A DNA stretch of 64,000 nucleotides from Streptomyces sp. P9-A4 (GTDB lineage Bacteria; Actinomycetota; Actinomycetes; Streptomycetales; Streptomycetaceae), in contig NZ_JAZIFY010000001.1 of NCBI RefSeq assembly GCF_036634195.1, positions 5,218,501 through 5,282,500 of the forward strand. The letters are read 5' to 3'. Shown here in pieces: positions 29,799 through 39,487 of this stretch. The notes under the pieces were generated by a model, which saw only the letters and a program-made list of their open reading frames with translations, was not told the DNA's origin and made no database searches. Position 1 is the first letter of the stretch; each line of letters begins with the position of its first letter. The translations under genes were made by a program, and so were the position numbers.

Positions 29799-30767
29799 TC
29801 AGGCTCCCTGGGAGGTCTTGCCCCACTGGGGGCCGGGCGCCGGGGCGCCGCCGTGTACATCGGTGCCGTGCGAGTGGTACTCCACCGCACCGGCCGTCAT
29901 CTGCATGAAGGCCTCTTCGAGCGAGGCCCGCTGGGAGCTCAGCTCGTGCAGCACGAGACCGCTGCCGGCCGCCAGTTCGCCCAGCTTCTCGGTGGTCGCC
30001 CCGTCCACCTCCAGGGTCCCGTTGCCCGCCTCGACCGCGACGAACCCGTTGGCGTGCAGCACGTCCCTGAGCCGCTCCTGCTGCGGGGACCGCAGCCGTA
30101 CGAAACTCCGGGAATTCTGCTGGATGAAATCCGCCATCGACGTGTCCGCCAGCAGCTTTCCCTGGCCGATCACGATCAGATGATCGGCTGTCAGGGCCAT
30201 TTCACTCATCAGATGACTGGAAACGAAGATCGTCCGGCCCTCCGCCGCCAACGCCTTCATCAGATTGCGGATCCAGTGAATTCCCTCGGGGTCCAGACCA
30301 TTGACCGGTTCGTCGAACATCAGGATCTCGGGATCACCGAGCAGCGCGGACGCGATGCCCAGCCGCTGCCCCATCCCGAGGGAGAACCCCTTCGACTTCT
30401 TCCGCGCCACCGGCGTCAGACCCACCAGGTCCAGCACCTCGGCCACCCGGCGCTCCGGGATGCGGTTCGACTGCGCCAGACACAGCAGGTTGTTGTACGC
30501 CGAACGGCCGCCGTTCATCGCCTTGGCGTCGAGCAGCGCCCCGATGTACTTCAGTGGCTCCGCGAGGTCCCGGTAGTGCTTGCCGTCGATCCGGACCGTC
30601 CCGCTCGTCGGGTTGTCCAGGTCGAGCATCATCCGCATCGTCGTCGACTTGCCCGCCCCGTTCGGCCCGAGGAAGCCGGTGACCACACCAGGACGCACCT
30701 GGAAGGAGAGATGGTCGACCGCGGTCTTCGCCCCGTAGCGCTTGGTCAGGCCCTCAAGCTCGATCAT
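29799..30767 (-). CDS. ABC transporter ATPase (system 1)
   Basis: A 322-residue ATPase with Walker A GPNGAGKS at 34-41, signature FSLGMGQRLGIASALLGDP and Walker B ILMFDEPVNGLDPEG. The first 35 residues are nearly identical to the ATPase at 27632 (MIELEGLTKRYGAKTAV against MIEAVGLTKRYGAKTAV), so the two systems come from a local duplication. The long Pro/Gln tail is replaced by a short one. The ATG at 30767 is the family start; the frame extends to 30791. Confidence 0.9.
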   Translation of the reverse strand: MIELEGLTKRYGAKTAVDHLSFQVRPGVVTGFLGPNGAGKSTTMRMMLDLDNPTSGTVRIDGKHYRDLAEPLKYIGALLDAKAMNGGRSAYNNLLCLAQSNRIPERRVAEVLDLVGLTPVARKKSKGFSLGMGQRLGIASALLGDPEILMFDEPVNGLDPEGIHWIRNLMKALAAEGRTIFVSSHLMSEMALTADHLIVIGQGKLLADTSMADFIQQNSRSFVRLRSPQQERLRDVLHANGFVAVEAGNGTLEVDGATTEKLGELAAGSGLVLHELSSQRASLEEAFMQMTAGAVEYHSHGTDVHGGAPAPGPQWGKTSQGA

Positions 30768-30868
30768 GCGTACCAACCTACGGGCGCGCAAAACCCCCCG
30801 CCACCGGAATGACGAGGGGTTCGGGCAACGCTACGCAGTCGTTACCGGCGCGGCGTCAGAGCGACGCC

Positions 30869-31804
30869 TCAGCGGGACTGCTGGGCCGGGACACCGGCCG
30901 CGCGCTCGTCGTCGATCGGCGAGCCGGCCGCCGCCACCGCGGCACCGGTCAGCGTCGCCAGCATCTCGCGGACGTTGGTCAGCTGCGCGTTGATCGAGTC
31001 GCGGCGGTTCGTCAGCGCCGCGAGCTCGCGCTCCGACTCCGAGCGGATCCGGTCGGCCTTGGCGTTCGCGTCGGCCACGATGTCCTCGGCCTGGCGCTGC
31101 GCCGTCTCCACCGTCTGACGGGCGCGGCGCTCCGCGTCCGTGCGCAGCTTCTCGGCCTCCAGGCGGAGCTGCTCCGCGCGGTGCTCGATCTCCGCGAGAC
31201 GCTTCTCGGCCTTCGCCTGACGGGAGGCCAGGTCCCGCTCCGACTGCTCGCGGCGCTTCGCCAGGTTGGTCTCGAAGTCCGCGGCGGCCTGGGCGGCCTT
31301 GGCGCGGGTCTCCTCGAAGAGGGCGTCCGCCTCCTCGCGCTTCGACTGCGCGTCCTTCTGCGCCTCGGCGCGCAGCGTGTTGGCCTCGCCCTGCGCCTTC
31401 TCGACGATCCGGACGCCCTCGTCCTCGGACTTCGCCTTGCGCTCGGCCGCGAACGACTCCGCGTCGTTGCGCACCTGCTGGGCGGCCGACTCGGCCAGCT
31501 CACGGTGCTGCTCGGCGGCGCGACGGGCCTCCTCACGCAGGTCCTTCGCCTCCTCCTCGGCGAGCCGGAGGATCTTCTCGACCCGGGCGCCGAGCCCCGC
31601 GTACGACGGCTCGGCGTCGGTGACCTGGGCCTGGGCGTTCTGCGTCTCGAGGTGGAGCTCCTCGATCCGCTTCTCCAGGGAGGTGATGCGGGACAGGGCG
31701 CTGTCGCGGTCGGACACGAGCTTGGTAATGCGGTCGTCCACCTGACCGCGGTCGTAACCGCGCCGCACGAGCTCGAAGCCGAAGGGGGAGGATGTGTCGC
31801 TCAT
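30869..31804 (-). CDS. filP: FilP, filament-forming coiled-coil cytoskeletal protein
   Basis: FilP assembles into intermediate-filament-like networks behind the hyphal tip and gives the hypha mechanical strength; it interacts with DivIVA. The 311-residue length equals S. coelicolor FilP as I recall it. The N-terminus (FGFELVRRGYDRGQVDDRIT, residues 8-27) is the DivIVA-like segment. Most of the rest is charged coiled coil rich in Glu, Ala, Arg and Lys (about 28-285), ending in a short Ala/Gly tail. It is often mislabelled cellulose-binding protein. It is next to scy, as in other Streptomyces, in the same orientation with 114 bases between. Confidence 0.92.
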   Translation of the reverse strand: MSDTSSPFGFELVRRGYDRGQVDDRITKLVSDRDSALSRITSLEKRIEELHLETQNAQAQVTDAEPSYAGLGARVEKILRLAEEEAKDLREEARRAAEQHRELAESAAQQVRNDAESFAAERKAKSEDEGVRIVEKAQGEANTLRAEAQKDAQSKREEADALFEETRAKAAQAAADFETNLAKRREQSERDLASRQAKAEKRLAEIEHRAEQLRLEAEKLRTDAERRARQTVETAQRQAEDIVADANAKADRIRSESERELAALTNRRDSINAQLTNVREMLATLTGAAVAAAGSPIDDERAAGVPAQQSR

Positions 31805-31844
31805 GGGTTTCCTGTCGAATGAGACCGGTGAGGTGTTAGAGGGA

Positions 31845-31850
31845 ATCCTA
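31845..31850 (-). promoter_or_regulatory. Putative -10 element for filP
   Basis: On the minus strand TAGGAT is found 41 bases before the filP ATG, in the scy-filP gap. No good -35 at 17-18 bases is seen. It suggests filP has its own promoter besides any read-through from scy. Confidence 0.35.
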
Positions 31851-31918
31851 GGGGCCGAAGCGGCGTGTCATCGAGCGTATGCCCGTTTGATCTGGAGAAT
31901 GTCCAGCCTTTTGAGTGG

Positions 31919-34900
31919 CTAGCCGTCCTGGGGCTTGCCACCCGAACGGGTGGAACCCGCTGACGCGCCCGCCTTGGCACCCACCGCTCCCGGGGACTTC
32001 GCACCGGCCGACGGAGTCTCGAAAGACTCCAACGCCTCCAGCACGTCCTGGACACGGGAGATCTCGGCATTGATGTCCTTGCGGCGCCGCACGAGCACCT
32101 CCAGCTCGCGCTGCCCCTCGGCGACGGTCGTCTCCGCCTCGGCCAGCGCCTCCGCCCGGATGCGCTCGGCCTCGGCCTTGATGCCCTCCGCCTCCGCGAC
32201 GAGCGAGGCCTTCTTCTGCTCGGCCTCCTTGAGGAGTGCCTCGGCCTTCCGCACGGCGGCGATCCGTACCTTGCTCGCCTCCGAACTCGCCTCGGACACC
32301 AGCTTCTTGGCCTTCTCCTCCGCCTCGGCGCGCTGCTCCGTCGCGGCCTTCACGAGGTTGTCGACCCGCTCGCCGGCCGTCCTCATCTGCTCGGCGCTCT
32401 CACGGCGGGCCCGCTCGTGCAGGTCCTCGATCTCGCCCTCGATGCGGCCCCGCAGCTCCTCGGCCCGGTCCCTTATGGCCGTCGCGTCGCTGCGCGCCCC
32501 GACCAGCAGCTCGTCCGCGTCCGTACGGGCCTTCTCCACCAGCGAGTTGCCCTCGACGGTCGCCTCGGCCACGATCCGCTCGGCCTCCTTGCGGGCCGCG
32601 CCGACCATCGTGTCGGCCTGCGTCTCGGCCTCGGTGGTGGCGCGCAGCGCCTCCTCCTGGGCCTTGGCGACGAGCTGGTCCGCCTGCTCCGCCGCGTCCG
32701 AACGCTTCCGCGCGCCGGCCTCACGGGCCTCGTCGAGCGTCCGGTCCGCCTCCTCGCGGGCCTCCGAGCGCATCTGCTCGGCCGCCGCCTCGGCCGCCGC
32801 CCCGAGCCGCTCCGACTCGGTACGGATCCGCTCCGCCTCCTGCCGCGCGGAGCCCACGGTGGCCTCCGCCTCGGCACGGGCGTCCGCCGTGACGGCGTCC
32901 GCGAGCTCGCCCGCCTCACGGGTGACCCGCTCGGCCTCGGCCGTCGACTCACGGGCGATCCGCTCGGCCTCGGTGGTGGCCTCCGCGATGAGTGCGTCGG
33001 CCTGCTCGGCGGCGTCGCTGCGTCGCTTGTCGGCGGCCTTGCGTGCCTCGTCGAGGACCTGCTCGCCGTCCGCGAGGGCCGCGTTCCGCAGGGCCTGCGC
33101 GTGCGCTTCCCCGTCGGTCTTGACCTGTTCGGCCTCGGTGCGGAGCCGCAGGGCGTCCTGCTCGGCGGTCTCCATCAGCTCGACCGCCTCGGCGGTCAGC
33201 CGCTCGGCCTCGGCGGTCGACTCGCGGGCGATCCGCTCGGCCTCGCCGGTGGCCTCCGCGATCAGCGCGTCGGCCTGCTCGGCGGCGTCGCTGCGTCGCT
33301 TGACGGCGGCCTTGCGCGCCTCGTCGAGGACCTGCTCGCCGTCCGCGACCGCCGCCGCCCGCAGCGCCTCCGCGTGCGCCTCCCCGTCGGCCTTGACCTG
33401 TTCGGCCTCGGTGCGGAGCCGCAGGGCGTCCTGCTCGGCGGTCTCCATCAGCTCGACCGCCTCGGCGGTCAGCCGCTCGGCCTCGGCGGTCGACTCGCGG
33501 GCGATCCGCTCGGCCTCGCCGGCGGCCTCCGCGATGAGCGCGTCGGCCTGCTCGGCGGCGTCGCTGCGTCGCTTGTCGGCGGCCTTGCGTGCCTCGTCGA
33601 GGACCTGCTCCGCCTCGGCGGCGATCCGCTCCGCCTCCGTACGGGCCTCACCGACCGCCGACTCGGCGCGCTCGGCCGCCTCCGAACGGATCCGGTTCGC
33701 GTCCTCCCGCGCGTCCGCCCGCGTCCGGGCCGCGTCCTGCTCGGCCGAGGCGAGCGAGTCCGTCGCCTCGGTCCGTACCCGCTGCGCGTACTCGGCGGTG
33801 TCCGCCCGCAGCTTCTCCGCCTCGGCGATGGCGTCCGTGACGGTCCGCTCGGCCAGCGCCTTCGCGGCCTCCGTCTCCTCCTGCACCCGCGCCCGGATGC
33901 GGCCGGCGTCCTCCGACGCCCGCTCCCGCTCCTCGTGCGCGTCGGAGCGGACCCGGTCCGCCTCCTCCTGCGCCTCGGACCGCGTCCGCTCCGCCGCGTG
34001 CTCGGCGGCGCTGCGCAGCCCGGCGATCTCCTCCTCGGCCTGCTCGCGCAGACCCGCCACCGAGTCCCGTACCTCCTGGGCGGTCTGCTCGGCCGCGGTG
34101 ACCATCTCGGTCGCGCGGGTGTCCGCCTCCTCGACCAGGCGCTGCGCCTCGGCCTGCGCGTCCTCGACGCGCTTGCGGGCGGCGGCGAGGAGTTCCTCGG
34201 ACTGCTCGCGGGCGTGCTCGCGCTCCCGGCCGGCCTCGGAACGGGCCGACTCCAGGGTCTCGTCCGCCTCCCGGCGGCGCCGGACGGCCTCCTCCTGCGC
34301 GGCGGCCAGCGCCTCGGCCGCCTCGGCGGCGACCCGCTCGGCGGCGGCGGCGGCCTCGGCCCGCACCCGGTCGGCGGTCTCCTGGGCCTCCGACCGCAGC
34401 CGCTCGGACTCGGCGGCGGCCTCGGTGCGCAGCCGTACCGCCGCGGCCTCGGCCTCCGTACGCGTGGTCGACGCGTCCGACGCGGCCTCGGCGCGCAGCC
34501 GCTCGGCCTCCTGCTCCGCCTGCTCCTGGAGGTTGCGGACCCGCTCGGCGGCCTCGGTCCGCAGCCGCTCCGTCTCCTCGGCGGCCTCGCGCCGGATCAG
34601 CTCGCCCTCGGCACGCGCGTCGGTGAGCTCCTCCCCGGCGGCGGCGACCTTCGCCTCGGCGTCGGTGTGCAGCCGGGTCAGCTCCTCGGCGGCCTCCGCG
34701 CGACGGGCCTCGGCGGCCCGCTCGGCGTCCGCGCGCAGCCCGGCGGCGGCCTCCTCGGCCGCCCCCTTCACCGACTCGGCCTGCTCCTCGGCCTCGGTCC
34801 GCAGCCGCTCGGCCTCGGCGCGGGTGCGCTCAAGGGTCTCCTCGGCCTGGGTTCGGAGCGTCTGGGCGCGCTCCATCGCCTCCGACTTGACCCGCTCGCT

Positions 34901-36409
34901 CTCGGCGCCGGCCTTGGTCCGCAGCTCCTCGGCGTCCGTACGGGCCTTGGTGAGCAGCTCCTCGGCGGTCCCGGCGGCCTCCTCGATCTGCTGGAGGGCC
35001 TCGCGCCGGGCCTCACCGCGGATCCGCTCGCCCTCGTCGATGGCCTCGGCGCGCAGCTGCTCGGCCTCGCCGCGCAGCCGCCGGGCCTCCTCCTGGAGCT
35101 CGACCGTCTTGGCCCGGTACTCCTTGGTGTCGTCCTTCGCCGAACCGAGCAGCTCGTCGGCCTTGTCCCCGGCCTCGGCGCGCAGCCGGTCGGCCTCGGT
35201 CTCGGCCTCGCGGCGGACCCGCTCGGCCTCCTCGGAGGCCTTGCGGGTGGTCTCCCGGGCGTCCTCGGCCGCCTTGGTGAGGATCTCCTCGGCGCTGCGG
35301 GCGGCCTTGGCGAGCGCGGCGGCGGAGTCCTCGGCGGCGGCCGTGGCGGCCTTCTCGGAGGCCTCGGTGACGAGCTTCTCCGCCTCGGCGGTCGCCTCGC
35401 GCAGCTTCTCCTCGGCCTCGGCCTTGAGGGCCTCGGTGTCCTTGGTGGCCTCGCCGACGAGCCGGGCGATCTCGGCCTTCGCGGTACGGGTGCGCTGCTC
35501 GTTGACCGACTCGGCGTTCGCGAGCTGCCTGGCGGCGGAGTCCTTGGCCTCGGTGAGGGCCTTCTCGGCCTCGGCGCGGGCGACCCGCAGCTTCTCCTCG
35601 GCCTCCTGCATGCGCTGCTCGGCGGCGCGGGAGAGTTCGGTGGCCTGGCGGCGGGCCTGGTCGGTCTCGGCGGTGGTGGTCGAGCGCAGCTGCTCGGCGT
35701 GGCTGGTGGCCTCCTGCGCCTGGCTGGACGCGGCGCCGATGAGCCGCTCGGCGTCCTTGCGGGCGCGCAGCAGAATCGCTTCCGCCTCGGCGCGGGCCGC
35801 TTCGGCCTCGGCGCCGGCCCGGCGGCTGGTCTCCTCGGCGAGCCGGGTGGCCTCGGCGCGGGCGGCGGCCAGCGACTGCTCGGCCTCCGCCCGGGACTCC
35901 TCCATCAGCCGGCGGGCCTGGGACTCCGTACGGGCGCGGAGCTGCTCGGCCCAGGCGACGTTCTCGTTGACGTGCGCCTCGACGGTCTGCCGGCGCTCGT
36001 TGAGCTCCTGGTCCAGCTGCTGGCGGCGCTGCACGGCCTCGTTGTGCAGCTCGGCCTGGAGGCGGGCCTGGTGCTCGGCGTGCTCCTGGAGGATGCGCTG
36101 TGTCTGGGCGCGGGCGTCGCGCAGCTCGCGCTCGGCGTCCTGGCGGAGCTGCTCGGCCTGCGCCTGCGCGTTCCGCAGCAGCTGCTCGGACTGGTAGCCG
36201 ATGTCGGCGCTGTCGTACGCGGGCCGGGACGCGATGGTGCGGCGCGCCTCGTGGAGCTTGGCGCGCAAGACCTCGACCTGGTAACCGAGATCCTCGGCGT
36301 GCTGGACGGCCTTCTCGCGTTCGGTCTTCAGCCGGTCCATCTCGGCTTCGAACCTGGCGAGATGGTCGTCTTCAGCTCGGTGGCTCTCCTGGCGTTCGTA
36401 GCCCCGCAC
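31919..36409 (-). CDS. scy: Scy, giant coiled-coil polar-growth scaffold
   Basis: Scy organises the tip-organising centre with DivIVA and FilP and controls branching. The protein is almost entirely alpha-helical coiled coil with repeats of the AEAERLRAEAEE type from about residue 20 to 1440, ending in a Gly/Ser/Ala tail. I use the GTG at 36409 (VRGYERQESHRAEDD), which gives 1496 residues; the frame is open to an ATG at 36541 (1540 residues). The first is preferred because the extra 44 residues are Pro/Gly-rich and, as I recall, homologues start at RGYERQ. S. coelicolor Scy is about 1326 residues by memory, so this one is longer, partly because of a 91-residue internal repeat. Confidence 0.9.
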   Translation of the reverse strand: MRGYERQESHRAEDDHLARFEAEMDRLKTEREKAVQHAEDLGYQVEVLRAKLHEARRTIASRPAYDSADIGYQSEQLLRNAQAQAEQLRQDAERELRDARAQTQRILQEHAEHQARLQAELHNEAVQRRQQLDQELNERRQTVEAHVNENVAWAEQLRARTESQARRLMEESRAEAEQSLAAARAEATRLAEETSRRAGAEAEAARAEAEAILLRARKDAERLIGAASSQAQEATSHAEQLRSTTTAETDQARRQATELSRAAEQRMQEAEEKLRVARAEAEKALTEAKDSAARQLANAESVNEQRTRTAKAEIARLVGEATKDTEALKAEAEEKLREATAEAEKLVTEASEKAATAAAEDSAAALAKAARSAEEILTKAAEDARETTRKASEEAERVRREAETEADRLRAEAGDKADELLGSAKDDTKEYRAKTVELQEEARRLRGEAEQLRAEAIDEGERIRGEARREALQQIEEAAGTAEELLTKARTDAEELRTKAGAESERVKSEAMERAQTLRTQAEETLERTRAEAERLRTEAEEQAESVKGAAEEAAAGLRADAERAAEARRAEAAEELTRLHTDAEAKVAAAGEELTDARAEGELIRREAAEETERLRTEAAERVRNLQEQAEQEAERLRAEAASDASTTRTEAEAAAVRLRTEAAAESERLRSEAQETADRVRAEAAAAAERVAAEAAEALAAAQEEAVRRRREADETLESARSEAGREREHAREQSEELLAAARKRVEDAQAEAQRLVEEADTRATEMVTAAEQTAQEVRDSVAGLREQAEEEIAGLRSAAEHAAERTRSEAQEEADRVRSDAHEERERASEDAGRIRARVQEETEAAKALAERTVTDAIAEAEKLRADTAEYAQRVRTEATDSLASAEQDAARTRADAREDANRIRSEAAERAESAVGEARTEAERIAAEAEQVLDEARKAADKRRSDAAEQADALIAEAAGEAERIARESTAEAERLTAEAVELMETAEQDALRLRTEAEQVKADGEAHAEALRAAAVADGEQVLDEARKAAVKRRSDAAEQADALIAEATGEAERIARESTAEAERLTAEAVELMETAEQDALRLRTEAEQVKTDGEAHAQALRNAALADGEQVLDEARKAADKRRSDAAEQADALIAEATTEAERIARESTAEAERVTREAGELADAVTADARAEAEATVGSARQEAERIRTESERLGAAAEAAAEQMRSEAREEADRTLDEAREAGARKRSDAAEQADQLVAKAQEEALRATTEAETQADTMVGAARKEAERIVAEATVEGNSLVEKARTDADELLVGARSDATAIRDRAEELRGRIEGEIEDLHERARRESAEQMRTAGERVDNLVKAATEQRAEAEEKAKKLVSEASSEASKVRIAAVRKAEALLKEAEQKKASLVAEAEGIKAEAERIRAEALAEAETTVAEGQRELEVLVRRRKDINAEISRVQDVLEALESFETPSAGAKSPGAVGAKAGASAGSTRSGGKPQDG
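32924..33610 (-). repeat. 273-base (91-codon) tandem repeat inside scy
   Basis: Two full copies (33610-33338 and 33337-33065) and a partial third copy (33064 to about 32924) begin with the codons for EQVLDEARKAA and include KRRSDAAEQADALIAEA and ELMETAEQDALRLRTEAEQ. The anchor cctgctcggcggcgtcgctg recurs at 33001, 33274 and 33547, exactly 273 bases apart. Ninety-one residues equal 13 heptads. Confidence 0.9.
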
Positions 36410-36621
36410 TGCGCGGTCCCATCCTTCCCCGAGCTCTTCGAGCAGGGGATACCCCAACCCTGGTCGCAACTCCTGCGAGAACGCCCTCACGGCCGAGGAC
36501 GGACCCCCGGGGAATCGTGGCAGATCGGACGACCCCGACATCCCGACTGCGATGCCGCACGGGCGGCCCCGACCGGCCCCGGCCCGGAGCCGCCCACTCT
36601 ACCGGGCCAGGAATCCGGAGG

Positions 36622-37074
36622 TCAGTGCTCCGCTGAGGAGTGGTCAGCGGACGGCTCGGCGGAGGTGACCAGTTCGGTGAGCACCCCGTGGCAGTCCTTG
36701 GGGTGGAGGAAGGTGATCCGGGAGCCCATCGAGCCGATCCGCGGCTCGTCGTAGAGGACCCGGACGCCCTTGCCGCGGATGGCCTCGGCGTCGCCGTCGA
36801 CATCGGCCGTGCCGAACGCGATGTGGTGCACGCCCTCGCCGTTCTTGGCGAGCCACTTGCCCACCGCCGAGTCCTCCCGGGTCGGCTCCAGGAGCTGGAG
36901 GTACGAGGCCCCGCCGTCCGAGGTCCCGTTGATCTTGAGCATGGCCTCGCGGACGCCCTGTTCCTCGTTGACCTCGGAGTGGAAGACCTCGAAACCGTAC
37001 GTGGCACGGTAGAACTCGACGGTCTTGTCCAGGTCGAAACAGGCGATCCCGATGTGGTCGATTCGCGTCAGCAT
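36622..37074 (-). CDS. mce: Methylmalonyl-CoA epimerase
   Basis: The enzyme interconverts (2R)- and (2S)-methylmalonyl-CoA, feeding methylmalonyl-CoA mutase and polyketide precursor supply. The 150-residue protein has two VOC half-domains. Metal ligands can be placed at His-7 (RIDHIGIA), Gln-60, His-84 (GVHHIAFG) and Glu-134 (VLTELV), with the His-Gln and His-Glu spacings matching the Propionibacterium enzyme. GGAGGA precedes the ATG. It is divergent from the thiolase gene, about 140 bases away. Confidence 0.93.
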   Translation of the reverse strand: MLTRIDHIGIACFDLDKTVEFYRATYGFEVFHSEVNEEQGVREAMLKINGTSDGGASYLQLLEPTREDSAVGKWLAKNGEGVHHIAFGTADVDGDAEAIRGKGVRVLYDEPRIGSMGSRITFLHPKDCHGVLTELVTSAEPSADHSSAEH

Positions 37075-37211
37075 TCCTCCAGTGCAGCGCCAGGAAGGTG
37101 GTTACGCAACGTGCGCGCCGTCACACCGGCTGCCCGGTGACCGCGCGCGGCGCCCCTCAGTACATTGGCGGTAAACCCTCGTTCACCTCTCATCCCAAGG
37201 GGCCGTGCCTC

Positions 37212-38420
37212 ATGTCTGGAACGACCGGTACCACCTCAGTGATCGTCGCGGGCGCCCGCACGCCCATGGGCCGCCTGCTCGGCTCGCTCAAGTCCTTCTC
37301 GGGCGCGGAGCTGGGCGGTTTCGCGATCAAGGCCGCCCTCGACCGGGCCGGCATCGGCGGCGACCAGGTGCAGTACGTGATCATGGGCCAGGTGCTCCAG
37401 GCGGGCGCCGGGCAGATCCCCGCCCGCCAGGCCGCGGTCAAGGCCGGCATCCCCATGAACGTCCCCGCGCTCACCATCAACAAGGTGTGTCTCTCGGGTC
37501 TCGACGCCATCGCGCTCGCCGACCAGCTGATCCGCGCCGGCGAGTTCGACATCGTGGTCGCCGGCGGCCAGGAGTCGATGACCAACGCCCCGCACCTGCT
37601 GCCGAAGTCCCGCGAGGGCTTCAAGTACGGTGCCATCGAGATGCTCGACGCCATGGCGTACGACGGCCTCACCGACGCCTTCGAGAACATCGCGATGGGC
37701 GAGTCCACCGAGAAGCACAACACCCGCCTCGGCATCAAGCGCCCCGAGCAGGACGAGATCGCCGCGCTGTCGCACCAGCGCGCCGCCGCCGCCCAGAAGA
37801 ACGGCATCTTCGAGGCCGAGATCACCCCGGTCGAGATCCCGCAGCGCAAGGGCGACCCGGTGATCTTCGCCAAGGACGAGGGCATCCGCGCGGAGACCAC
37901 CGCCGAGTCCCTCGGCAAGCTCCGTCCGGCCTTCGCCAAGGACGGCACGATCACCGCCGGCACCTCCTCGCAGATCTCCGACGGCGCCGCCGCCGTCGTC
38001 GTGATGAGCAAGGCCAAGGCCGAGGAACTGGGCCTGGAGTGGATCGCCGAGATCGGCGCCCACGGCAACGTCGCGGGCCCGGACAACTCGCTCCAGTCGC
38101 AGCCGTCCAACGCGATCCTGCACGCCCTCAAGAAGGACGGCCTGGGCGTCGAGGACCTCGACCTGATCGAGATCAACGAGGCCTTCGCCGCGGTCGCCGT
38201 CCAGTCAATGAAGGACCTCGGCGTTACCCCCGAGAAGGTGAACGTCAACGGCGGCGCCATCGCCCTCGGCCACCCGATCGGCATGTCCGGCGCCCGTGTC
38301 GTGCTGCACCTCGCCCTCGAGCTCAAGCGGCGCGGCGGCGGCATCGGCGCGGCGGCCCTGTGCGGCGGCGGCGGTCAGGGCGACGCGCTGATCGTCCGCG
38401 TGCCCGGCAACGGCAAGTAG
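37212..38420 (+). CDS. Acetyl-CoA C-acetyltransferase (thiolase)
   Basis: A 402-residue thiolase that condenses two acetyl-CoA or cleaves acetoacetyl-CoA. The nucleophile is Cys-93 in [13 protein letters not shown]. The C-terminal motifs are [28 protein letters not shown] (His) and [11 protein letters not shown] (Cys). The ATG at 37212 follows AAGGGG. The frame extends to 37098 through a region with promoter-like features and is trimmed. It is followed after 25 bases by meaB, so the two are probably one transcript. Confidence 0.93.
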   Translation: MSGTTGTTSVIVAGARTPMGRLLGSLKSFSGAELGGFAIKAALDRAGIGGDQVQYVIMGQVLQAGAGQIPARQAAVKAGIPMNVPALTINKVCLSGLDAIALADQLIRAGEFDIVVAGGQESMTNAPHLLPKSREGFKYGAIEMLDAMAYDGLTDAFENIAMGESTEKHNTRLGIKRPEQDEIAALSHQRAAAAQKNGIFEAEITPVEIPQRKGDPVIFAKDEGIRAETTAESLGKLRPAFAKDGTITAGTSSQISDGAAAVVVMSKAKAEELGLEWIAEIGAHGNVAGPDNSLQSQPSNAILHALKKDGLGVEDLDLIEINEAFAAVAVQSMKDLGVTPEKVNVNGGAIALGHPIGMSGARVVLHLALELKRRGGGIGAAALCGGGGQGDALIVRVPGNGK

Positions 38421-38445
38421 TTCCGGACCCTGAGGAGCAACGCAC

Positions 38446-39402
38446 ATGGTGGACGTCCCCGCACTGGTCACCCAGGCACGGGAGGGCAGGCCGCGGGCCG
38501 TGGCCCGGCTGATCTCGCTCGTGGAGGGGGCGTCCCCGCAGCTGCGCGAGGTCATGGCGGCGCTGGCGCCGCTCACCGGCGGCGCGTACGTGGTGGGCCT
38601 GACCGGCTCGCCCGGCGTCGGCAAGTCCACGTCGACCTCGGCGCTGGTCTCCGCCTACCGGCGGGCCGGCAAGCGCGTCGGCGTGCTCGCCGTCGACCCG
38701 TCCTCGCCGTTCAGCGGGGGCGCGCTGCTCGGTGACCGGGTCCGGATGTCGGAGCACGCCTCCGACCCGGGTGTCTACATCCGCTCGATGGCGACCCGAG
38801 GCCACCTCGGCGGGCTCGCCTGGTCCGCCCCGCAGGCCATCCGCGTCCTGGACGCGGCCGGCTGCGAGGTGATCCTCGTGGAGACGGTCGGCGTCGGGCA
38901 GTCGGAGGTCGAGATCGCCTCCCAGGCCGACACCTCGGTCGTGCTGCTCGCGCCGGGCATGGGCGACGGCATCCAGGCCGCGAAGGCGGGCATCCTGGAG
39001 ATCGGCGACGTGTACGTGGTGAACAAGGCCGACCGGGACGGCGCGGACGCCACCGCGCGCGAGCTCAACCACATGCTGGGCCTCGGTGAGGCGCGGGCCG
39101 CGGGCGACTGGCGGCCGCCGATCGTCAAGACGGTCGCGGCGCGCGGCGAGGGCATCGACGAGGTCGTGGAGGCGCTGGAGAAGCACCGCGCCTGGATGGA
39201 GGAGCACGGGGTCCTGGCGGAGCGCCGCCGGGCCCGTGCCGCGCGCGAGGTGGAGACCATCGCGGTCACCGCCCTGCGCGAGCGGATCGGGGATCTGCAC
39301 GGCGACCGGCGGCTGGACGCGCTGGCCGAGCGGATCGTGGCGGGTGGCCTGGACCCGTACGCGGCCTCCGACGAACTGGTCGCGAGCCTGACCGGAAACT
39401 GA
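38446..39402 (+). CDS. meaB: MeaB-type GTPase chaperone of B12-dependent acyl-CoA mutases
   Basis: MeaB protects and reactivates methylmalonyl-CoA-type mutases and gates loading of adenosylcobalamin. The 318-residue G3E-family GTPase has the P-loop GSPGVGKS at 54-61, GVLAVDPSSPFSGGALLGDR, the DxxG region ILVETVGVGQSEVEI and the base-specificity motif NKADRDGA. The C-terminal helices form the dimerisation arm. Candidate clients include IcmA at 51432 and methylmalonyl-CoA mutase elsewhere. GAGGAG lies upstream of the ATG. Confidence 0.93.
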   Translation: MVDVPALVTQAREGRPRAVARLISLVEGASPQLREVMAALAPLTGGAYVVGLTGSPGVGKSTSTSALVSAYRRAGKRVGVLAVDPSSPFSGGALLGDRVRMSEHASDPGVYIRSMATRGHLGGLAWSAPQAIRVLDAAGCEVILVETVGVGQSEVEIASQADTSVVLLAPGMGDGIQAAKAGILEIGDVYVVNKADRDGADATARELNHMLGLGEARAAGDWRPPIVKTVAARGEGIDEVVEALEKHRAWMEEHGVLAERRRARAAREVETIAVTALRERIGDLHGDRRLDALAERIVAGGLDPYAASDELVASLTGN

Positions 39403-39415
39403 TCCCCCGTACGTA

Positions 39416-39456
39416 CGAGAAGGGCCTCTCCGGTCGTCCCGGAGAGGCCCTTCTCG
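39416..39456. terminator. Terminator between meaB and the MarR gene
   Basis: Perfect 18-base arms (starting CGAGAAGGGCCTCTCC) around the loop TCGTC lie between convergent genes. Confidence 0.88.
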
Positions 39457-39487
39457 CGTACCCGTGTATGTCAGGTCGCGGGTCGGG

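Noticed and set aside
36410..36541. Extension of Scy by 44 residues to an ATG at 36541
   Set aside because: The added residues are Pro/Gly-rich with only a weak ribosome site, and the coiled coil and remembered family start lie at the GTG at 36409. It stays possible.
31935..36754. Very long open frames (over 1400 codons) on the plus strand opposite scy
   Set aside because: They arise because scy codons are dominated by GAG, GCC and CGC, which read as stop-free Leu/Arg/Ala/Ser-rich frames on the other strand. They have no ribosome sites, no recognisable domains and the coding strand is clearly scy.
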